Of a DNA stretch of 7,293 nucleotides, positions 1-4,840 are shown piece after piece. Under the pieces are notes generated by a model. The model searched no databases. It was not told the origin of the DNA and saw only the letters and a list, made by a program, of their open reading frames with translations. The stretch comes from Chloroflexota bacterium. Lineage in GTDB: Bacteria; Chloroflexota; UBA5177; JANWHV01. The number at the start of each line of letters is the position of its first letter. Position 1 is the stretch's first letter. The stretch lies in NCBI GenBank assembly GCA_025924845.1, contig JAICHN010000266.1, positions 1-7,293 on the forward strand. Direction: 5' to 3'. The translations under genes and the position numbers were made by a program.

Positions 1-224
1 GCGGCCGCGGTCATCGCCTCGAACTTGGGGATCCAGCGGTTGACCCACTCCACGCGCAGCTTCTGATAATCCAGATAAGTGATGGTGACGGGGTCGGCGT
101 TCGGCCGTGCCGCCTGTACCTCCGCGGCCGTACCGAGTGCTCCGGCACCCACGGCCAGACCGGCTCCAGTTACGGCGGTTTGGGTGAGAAATCGCCGGCG
201 AGATCGCGGTTCGTTGTCGAACAT
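1..224 (-). CDS. ABC-transporter extracellular solute-binding protein, N-terminal part (Tat signal)
   Basis: The reading frame starts at an ATG whose first base is 224 and is open to the window edge, so only about 74 residues are seen. The start MFDNEPRSRRRFLTQTAV carries a twin-arginine motif (SRRRFL), followed by a hydrophobic Ala/Gly/Val stretch to about residue 34 and an Ala-rich cleavage zone. The mature start (PVTITYLDYQ, then VNRWIPKFEAMTAA) fits the first beta strand and helix of family 1 sugar-binding proteins, which capture substrate outside the membrane and hand it to an ABC permease. A strong AAGGAG site lies 6 nt upstream (231-236). This decides for base 224 over the in-frame ATG at 230, which abuts the site. 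The gene lies downstream of a sugar isomerase on the same strand, consistent with sugar uptake. The substrate cannot be told. Family assignment is an inference from a short fragment. Confidence 0.72.
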   Translation of the reverse strand, partial: MFDNEPRSRRRFLTQTAVTGAGLAVGAGALGTAAEVQAARPNADPVTITYLDYQKLRVEWVNRWIPKFEAMTAA

Positions 225-283
225 GCACATCTCCTTCCAGGGGACTTTTGGACTGCTTCACGGCGCCATTAACCACAAAGCAT

Positions 284-307
284 GGCGGCACTGTAGCAGG
301 TGCCGCC
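284..307. repeat. Perfect inverted repeat upstream of the solute-binding protein gene (candidate operator or hairpin)
   Basis: Arms GGCGGCAC (284-291) and GTGCCGCC (300-307) are exact complements around an 8-nt centre. The repeat lies 60 nt upstream of the binding-protein start and overlaps the -10 box and part of the spacer of the possible promoter at 290-318. This fits a repressor site. As RNA it could also be an intercistronic hairpin. The two readings cannot be separated from sequence alone. Confidence 0.5.
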
Positions 308-318
308 GGAGGATGCAA
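290..318 (-). promoter_or_regulatory. Possible sigma-70-like promoter for the solute-binding protein
   Basis: On the minus strand TTGCAT (318-313) is followed after exactly 17 nt by TACAGT (295-290). The match is 3/6 to the -35 and 4/6 to the -10 consensus. Transcription would begin near 283, leaving an untranslated leader of about 60 nt. The boxes are weak, so this is tentative. Confidence 0.3.
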
Positions 319-342
319 ATCCATGACGGCGCCCACTATTCG

Positions 343-362
343 CGTCCCTCTCTTGAGGGACG
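343..362 (-). terminator. Hairpin after the isomerase gene (possible terminator)
   Basis: CGTCCCTC (343-350) and GAGGGACG (355-362) form a perfect 8-bp stem with a 4-nt loop, 46 nt past the isomerase stop codon. No U-run follows on the minus strand, so it is either a non-canonical terminator or an mRNA 3'-end stabiliser that lets some transcription pass into the solute-binding protein gene. Confidence 0.4.
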
Positions 363-407
363 ATACGCTTGAACCATAGGCCATGAAGCGGGCGAGAACA
401 GTACTCT

Positions 408-1151
408 TTAAGCCCAGCCCAGCGCGCGCAAATTGTCCAGGGACCGCTTGGCGCTGTCCAGCGACGGCATGGTCGGAGCATCGTGTTCAATGATCAACCA
501 CTCGGTCCCCTGCTTCACCGCCGCCTCGCAAATGCCCACGATGTCCAGGGTGCCGTCGCCTACCTCGGCAAAACGACGTTCCTGGTCCATATCCTTCAGA
601 TGGACCACCGGAATCCGGCCTGGATACTTCTCCAGAAGGCCGATTGGATCGGTGCCGGCAAAGGCGGCCCAATACACATCGAGTTCCAGACCGACCAGAT
701 CGGGGTCGGTGCCGGCGAGGAGGCGTTCGAGCAGGGTAACCCCGTCCTCGAGCTGGAACTCGAAATCGTGGTTGTGATAGCCGAAGCGGATGCCCGCGGC
801 GCGACAGCGCCGGCCAAACTCGTTCAAGCGGGGAGCGAGCGTGCCGAAGAAGGCCCCGCTTCGTTGCTCCGGGGGCAGCCAGGGGAGGATCAGATGAGAG
901 CAGCCCAGGGCCAGACAGTAGGTGATTTCGCGATCGAGATCTCCCTCCAGAGCGGCCAGGCCAACGTGGGTAGCGGCGGCGCGCATGCCCGTCTCGGCTA
1001 ATAAATCGCGCATCCGCTCCGCGTCCAGATCACCATAACCGGCGAACTCGACGGCCGGATAGCCCAGCGCCGCAACCCGGCGCAGCGTGCCCGCGAAATC
1101 GCGCGCCGTCTCATCGCGTACCGTATATAACTCCAGGGCTACATCGGCCAT
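408..1151 (-). CDS. Sugar phosphate isomerase/epimerase (xylose isomerase-like TIM barrel)
   Basis: The product is 247 residues, a normal size for this cytoplasmic single-domain TIM-barrel family, which isomerises or epimerises sugars, polyols or their phosphates with a divalent metal. The N-terminal strand reads VALELYTVRDE. Family landmarks follow in order: THVGL, GYHNHDFEF, LELDVYW, VVHLKDM and LIIEHD, which supply the usual His/Asp/Glu metal and substrate ligands. The start was chosen at MADVALELY because GGAGG (1158-1162) sits 6 nt upstream. A 13-residue extension to an ATG at 1190 is possible but has no such site. The gene lies upstream of the solute-binding protein and is divergent from a GntR regulator, so it probably acts on the imported sugar. 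The exact substrate is unknown; inosose or hydroxypyruvate-type relatives are alternatives. Confidence 0.88.
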   Translation of the reverse strand: MADVALELYTVRDETARDFAGTLRRVAALGYPAVEFAGYGDLDAERMRDLLAETGMRAAATHVGLAALEGDLDREITYCLALGCSHLILPWLPPEQRSGAFFGTLAPRLNEFGRRCRAAGIRFGYHNHDFEFQLEDGVTLLERLLAGTDPDLVGLELDVYWAAFAGTDPIGLLEKYPGRIPVVHLKDMDQERRFAEVGDGTLDIVGICEAAVKQGTEWLIIEHDAPTMPSLDSAKRSLDNLRALGWA

Positions 1152-1222
1152 GCCAATCCTCCATGAGCACCCAACATTACGTTCTTGCATGGTACCCCCT
1201 TAGCGTCGAGCCGTCCGAACCA

Positions 1223-1242
1223 GGCATACCATAGGCAATGCC
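1223..1242. repeat. Inverted repeat overlapping the regulator -35 region (candidate operator)
   Basis: GGCAT (1223-1227) and ATGCC (1238-1242) are complementary 5-bp arms around a 10-nt centre, sitting on the -35 box between the two divergent genes. The position suits an autoregulatory GntR site controlling both directions, but 5-bp arms are weak evidence. Confidence 0.25.
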
Positions 1243-1260
1243 GCCCCGTTTCACTATAAT
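1232..1260 (+). promoter_or_regulatory. Promoter of the GntR-family regulator
   Basis: A perfect TATAAT (1255-1260) is preceded after 17 nt by TAGGCA (1232-1237), which matches the -35 consensus at 4 of 6 bases. Transcription would start near 1267, just ahead of the ribosome binding site AGGAGG (1278-1283). This is the best -10 box in the window. Confidence 0.65.
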
Positions 1261-1292
1261 CAAGGGGATTGAGCGCCAGGAGGTAGCCTGTG

Positions 1293-2012
1293 ATGCTGGA
1301 CCGCCGGAGTGCCGTGCCCCTTCACCACCAGTTCCAGCGGCTTCTCATCGAGCAGATCAGATCCGGTAGTCTCTCGCCGGGCACTCGGTTGCGCACCGAA
1401 CGCGAATATGCCGCTCAATTAGGGATCAGTCTGGCGCCAATTCGCCAGGCGCTCAGGGACCTGACGCATCAAGGTTATCTGGAGCGGTTTAGGAGCCGAG
1501 GTACGTTCGTGCGTGAGCGGAAGATCGAGGAGAAGATCACTGCCCTCCCCGGAGCCGAGCCCACCGCCGAACAACCCGTAACCCTTGAAGTGCTGCGTCT
1601 CGAGCGGGCCGATGCCGAGCCCGCCATCGCCGCGCAACTCGGCCTTGCCCCTCACGCGCCCGTTGTCCTGGCCCGGCGGCGGGGCTGGGTAAAGGGAGAG
1701 CCGGTCCTCCTGCTTACATCGTATTTTCCCGCTGATCGCTTCCCCGGTCTGGAACGGCAGGATCTGGGCGGGGGATCGCTCTATAAGGTATTGACCGACC
1801 AGTACGGCAGCGTGATTCGTCGGACCGCGACGACGATTGAAGTGTGGCCCGCCGATGATGAGTCCGCCGCGCTTCTGGTCGTAGCGGGCGGTATGCCGCT
1901 ACTGCGCGTGGAGCGCCACGGTTACGGGAAGGATCGCGAGTTGCTGGAATACGCGGAGGCGCACTACCGGGCGGATCGCTACCGCTTCCTGGTCAAGGGC
2001 CAATCCGGATAA
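1293..2012 (+). CDS. GntR-family transcriptional regulator with UTRA domain (HutC type)
   Basis: The 239-residue protein has the standard two-domain build. A winged helix-turn-helix spans residues about 5-75: SAVPLHHQFQRLLIEQI, then TEREYAAQLGISLAPIRQAL, then the wing ERFRSRGTFV. A UTRA effector domain spans about 90-235 and ends in the typical EYAEAHYRADRYRFLV. Such proteins bind operators as dimers and are released by a sugar phosphate or similar metabolite. AGGAGG at 1278-1283 is 9 nt from the ATG at 1293 and 6 nt from a GTG at 1290. I prefer the ATG, and the GTG would add one residue. The gene is divergent from the isomerase and probably represses that locus and itself; that role is inferred from position. 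A weak CTGCC/GGCAG stem follows the stop with no T-run. Confidence 0.92.
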   Translation: MLDRRSAVPLHHQFQRLLIEQIRSGSLSPGTRLRTEREYAAQLGISLAPIRQALRDLTHQGYLERFRSRGTFVRERKIEEKITALPGAEPTAEQPVTLEVLRLERADAEPAIAAQLGLAPHAPVVLARRRGWVKGEPVLLLTSYFPADRFPGLERQDLGGGSLYKVLTDQYGSVIRRTATTIEVWPADDESAALLVVAGGMPLLRVERHGYGKDRELLEYAEAHYRADRYRFLVKGQSG

Positions 2013-2067
2013 GCTGCCTCCCCGCGGCAGGGATCTCGGCCCGGAGACGAACATTCGATCGTTTTCA

Positions 2068-2083
2068 GTGGGTAGCTATCCAC
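2068..2083. repeat. 16-bp near-perfect palindrome upstream of the GGDEF gene
   Basis: GTGGGTAGCTATCCAC is self-complementary apart from one G-T pair (2072/2079). It lies 101 nt before the GGDEF-gene start and just upstream of a poor promoter candidate: TTGGGC at 2092-2097, 18-nt spacer, CATACT at 2116-2121. It could be an operator for that gene. The remainder of the gap 2013-2183 shows nothing I can name. Confidence 0.35.
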
Positions 2084-2183
2084 CACCTTCCTTGGGCGGG
2101 CGCTGCCGTTACAGGCATACTACCGATGGTCGGCCGAGAAGGTGCGCTATGCTTCCGGGAGAGGCTAGGATCAACGGCGGATA

Positions 2184-3512
2184 ATGAAAGTTCTACTGGC
2201 CGAGCGCTCGTGCCCGGATGGCGGTCTCCTCCAGCGGCTATTGAAACAGCGAGGCCACGCAGTCCACACGGTAGGGGACAGCGAGGCGGCCTTCATGGTC
2301 TGGCGGAGCGGATCATTCCCCCTGGTGCTGATCGGTAACGTGCTGCCGGGGCTTGAGGGAGTGGAGTTTTGTCGCCGCGTGCGCGCGTTGCCCGAAGGAA
2401 AGCAGTGTCTGCTTCTGGTTGTAGGCGACATTGACGATCAGGCGGGCCCGGCCGCCGCGATTGATGCCGGGGCGGATGATTATCTGCTGCTGCCCATGAC
2501 CGAAGAACAAGCGCGGGCTAGAATAGTGATTGCCGAACGAAGGGTGATCCACTTGCTGCGCGGCTGCTACGGCGCGACTTCCCTGCGCGATCGCACCGCC
2601 ATAAAGGCCCTGCGCGCGAGCGAGGAGCTGTTTCGCGCCGCCTTCAATAACGCCGCCGTGGGGATGGCGCTGCTCAGCGCGGAGGGCGTTCCGGTTCGGG
2701 CAAACCACCGCCTGTGTAAGATGCTCGGGCGCTCCGAAGCCGAGTTGCCGCGCCATTCCTTCCCCCACCTCCTGCATCCCGATGACCGCCGGCAGGTGTG
2801 GCGCTATCTGCAGCGTACGGTCGACGAATCCGAGGGGCAAGGGCTGGAGTGCCGATACCTTCGCGGCGATGGTAAAGCGATCTGGTGCCGGGTCGCGTCG
2901 TCACCGATTGCCGGCGCGGATGGTCAGGTGGGTCATCACCTCCTTCTACTGATCGATATCACGGCCCATAAGCAGGCGGAGGATTACCTGACGCAGTTGG
3001 CGCACTATGACCTACTTACCGGTATCCCCAATCGTGCCCTCTTTCGAGTGCGCCTGGCCGAGGCGCTCGGCCGGGCACGCCGCCACCAACACCAACTGGC
3101 CGTGTTGTTCGTCGATCTGGACGGCTTCAAGGCAGTGAATGATACGCTGGGTCATGCCGGAGGGGACATGGTGTTGCAACTGGCGGCGGAGCGGATGACC
3201 CAGTGCGTGCGCGCCGACGATATGGTGTCACGTCTCGCGGGCGACGAATTCACGGTCGTGCTGTCGCGTATTCGCGGCGCGGATGCTGCCGAGCGGGTGG
3301 CGGGCACGATTATTCGCGCGTTGGCGGAGCCCTTTCTTCTGGGCGATCGGCGGATCTATGTCACCAGCAGTATCGGCATCTCTGTCTTTCCCAACGCGGG
3401 GCGGGAAGCCGAAGCCTTACTCGCCGCCGCCGACGCCGCGATGTATGTAGCAAAGGGTGAGGGCAAGAACCGATTCGCGTTTTATCGGGACGAGACGCGG
3501 GCGGCAGTCTGA
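2184..3512 (+). CDS. Receiver-like/PAS/GGDEF protein (putative diguanylate cyclase) with a degenerate receiver
   Basis: The 442-residue cytoplasmic protein has no signal peptide or membrane segment. Residues 1-120 are receiver-like (MKVLLAERS, PGLEGVEFCRRVR, AGADDYLLLP). The phosphoacceptor Asp is replaced by Gly51, the second acidic residue by Arg8, the switch Thr region is VVG (79-81), and the conserved Lys before Pro104 is Leu103. It is therefore a pseudo-receiver. Residues about 145-265 form a PAS/PAC domain (ELFRAAFNNAAVGMALL to LLLLIDIT). Residues about 268-436 are GGDEF: YDLLTGIPNR, VDLDGFKAVND, signature AGDEF (352-356) and SSIGIS. An RADD inhibitory I-site (343-346) lies five residues before the signature. 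The protein probably makes c-di-GMP from GTP under PAS control and product inhibition. No EAL domain is present. The ribosome site is poor (GGCGG, 3 nt from ATG). Confidence 0.93.
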   Translation: MKVLLAERSCPDGGLLQRLLKQRGHAVHTVGDSEAAFMVWRSGSFPLVLIGNVLPGLEGVEFCRRVRALPEGKQCLLLVVGDIDDQAGPAAAIDAGADDYLLLPMTEEQARARIVIAERRVIHLLRGCYGATSLRDRTAIKALRASEELFRAAFNNAAVGMALLSAEGVPVRANHRLCKMLGRSEAELPRHSFPHLLHPDDRRQVWRYLQRTVDESEGQGLECRYLRGDGKAIWCRVASSPIAGADGQVGHHLLLLIDITAHKQAEDYLTQLAHYDLLTGIPNRALFRVRLAEALGRARRHQHQLAVLFVDLDGFKAVNDTLGHAGGDMVLQLAAERMTQCVRADDMVSRLAGDEFTVVLSRIRGADAAERVAGTIIRALAEPFLLGDRRIYVTSSIGISVFPNAGREAEALLAAADAAMYVAKGEGKNRFAFYRDETRAAV

Positions 3513-3654
3513 GCGCGGTTCTTGGCATAACTTCACCCGGACTGTGCGCTGACCCCTGATACAACTTGACGTAAATCCGCCGGCGACGGTTGAGGCACTG
3601 TCACGAACCTTGCCCCCAGGGTACAGGAGACACCGTGCGGTAGACTGCTCTCTG

Positions 3655-3743
3655 AAACGTGCCGATGCACCGCGTCGGCGTGGCGATCGGGCCGACCTAA
3701 GAACAAGCAAGCCCACGCAAATGGGAGGCGCGGCCAAACGTGC
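3655..3743. repeat. Leader-region repeats ahead of the sulfurtransferase
   Basis: AAACGTGC occurs at 3655-3662 and again at 3736-3743. Between them GTCGGC (3674-3679) can pair with GCCGAC (3691-3696), while TCGGC (3675-3679) can instead pair with GCCGA (3661-3665), giving two mutually exclusive short stems. This could be a structured leader, but the stems are only 5-6 bp in GC-rich DNA and no known riboswitch is recognised. I see no convincing gene in 3513-3773. Confidence 0.2.
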
Positions 3744-3773
3744 TGGAAGGCACGCAAGAGAGGAAGGGTATCC

Positions 3774-4652
3774 ATGGCGGAGCATAATAGAGCGCGGTGG
3801 CTGGCCGAACCGGAGTGGCTGGCGGACCACCTGAACGATCCGGCCATTCGTATGGTGGACATGCGAGGCGAGGTGCGGACGGTCACTGGAGAGGATGGGG
3901 TCCATAAGGCCCTCTATACCGGATTACCCGACGAATATCGAGCCGGGCATATTCCGGGTGCCGTCTTCGTGGACTGGGCGAGCGATATCGTGGATCCGAA
4001 CGATCCGGTGCCCGCGCAAATCGCGCCGCCGGATCGCGTTGCCAGGTTGCTGAGCGATTTGGGGATAGGTGACCAGACCACGGTTGTCGCCTACGATAGC
4101 CACCCCACCGGTCAATTTGCCACGCGAATGTGGTGGTTGCTCCGCTATTATGGCCACGACCAGGCAATGGTCCTGAACGGCGGATTGGCCCGCTGGCAAC
4201 GCGAGGGGAGACCGCTCGACGCCGAGACGCCGAGTTACCCGCCGGCAACCTTCACGCCTCGTGTTCAGTCCGCCTGGCGAGTGACGGCTGAGGAGGTGCT
4301 GGCCTTGATCGGGCAGCCGGGAACTGATCTGGTCGATGCTCGTGAACCCGCGCAATACACCAACGCGGTGCGCCGTGGTCCGCGTGGCGGCCACATACCG
4401 GGCGCCATTTCAGTGCCGCGTGAGCAGTGCATCGACGATGCGGGGAACTTCAAGAGCAACGCCGATTTGCGGGCGGCGTTGGAGGGCGAAGGGCTGCGAG
4501 CGGAGCGGCGAGTAGTTGCCTATTGCAACGGCGGCGTCGCGGCGACCACACTGTTGTTCAGCCTGAGCTTGCTGGGCTATCCCTCTCTGGCCAACTACGA
4601 CGGCAGCTGGAACGAGTGGGGGAACCGACCAGAGCTACCGGTCGAGGTCTGA
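3774..4652 (+). CDS. Two-domain sulfurtransferase (rhodanese / 3-mercaptopyruvate sulfurtransferase family)
   Basis: The 292-residue product has the normal length of tandem-rhodanese enzymes, which move a sulfane sulfur from thiosulfate or 3-mercaptopyruvate to a thiophilic acceptor through a cysteine persulfide. The N-terminal domain (about 7-145) has EYRAGHIPGAVFVDW and VVAYDSHPTGQFATRMWW, with Asp108 in the place of a catalytic Cys, as usual for the inactive half. The C-terminal domain (about 165-290) has LVDAREPAQY, GGHIPGAISVP and the active loop VVAYCNGGVAAT with Cys251, then YDGSWNEWGN. The loop CNGGVAAT is neither the classical rhodanese CRKGVT nor the MST CGSGVT, so donor preference is uncertain. 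A good site AGGAAGG (3761-3767) lies 6 nt before the ATG. There is no signal peptide, so it is cytoplasmic. The gene is a single transcription unit or loosely follows the GGDEF gene after 261 nt. Confidence 0.93.
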   Translation: MAEHNRARWLAEPEWLADHLNDPAIRMVDMRGEVRTVTGEDGVHKALYTGLPDEYRAGHIPGAVFVDWASDIVDPNDPVPAQIAPPDRVARLLSDLGIGDQTTVVAYDSHPTGQFATRMWWLLRYYGHDQAMVLNGGLARWQREGRPLDAETPSYPPATFTPRVQSAWRVTAEEVLALIGQPGTDLVDAREPAQYTNAVRRGPRGGHIPGAISVPREQCIDDAGNFKSNADLRAALEGEGLRAERRVVAYCNGGVAATTLLFSLSLLGYPSLANYDGSWNEWGNRPELPVEV

Positions 4653-4657
4653 TCAAG

Positions 4658-4701
4658 AGCTATCGGAGGAAGGTCAGCATACTGACCTTCCTCCGATAGC
4701 T
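4658..4701. terminator. Perfect 20-bp hairpin between convergent genes
   Basis: The arm at 4658-4677 (AGCTATCGG...GGTCAG) is the exact complement of 4682-4701, with a 4-nt CATA loop. It begins 6 nt after the sulfurtransferase stop and lies in the gap between that gene and the convergent replication-like gene. Position suggests a bidirectional terminator, but neither side has a T-run. An alternative is a mobile-element or REP-like palindrome. The structure itself is certain; the role is inferred. Confidence 0.7.
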
Positions 4702-4737
4702 TACCTCGCGCCTACTATTCGGGCAGATAGGTTAGTA

Positions 4738-4788
4738 TAGTAAACATATAGTATTCCCGTTTCAACCATCAGAGAAGTATGTTTACTA
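4738..4788. repeat. AT-rich inverted repeat downstream of the replication-like gene
   Basis: TAGTAAACATA (4738-4748) and TATGTTTACTA (4778-4788) are perfect 11-bp complements separated by 29 nt, inside an AT-rich stretch (about 4725-4815) unlike the rest of the window. It could be a protein-binding or recombination site at the edge of an acquired segment, or a loose RNA hairpin. No function is shown. Confidence 0.45.
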
Positions 4789-4840
4789 ATCATCGTTTTC
4801 GAGCAATAGCGTATAGAGTCGCGCCTGAGGAGCGAGATCG

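Noticed and set aside
3610..3834. Small plus-strand frame in the gap before the sulfurtransferase
   Set aside because: Arg/Gly/Pro-rich shadow composition, no ribosome binding site seen, and it overlaps the well-supported sulfurtransferase start.
4735..4790. Resemblance of TATGTTTACT to a XerD arm of a dif site
   Set aside because: Only about 8 of 11 positions match one arm, and no XerC arm with a 6-nt central region is found on either side.
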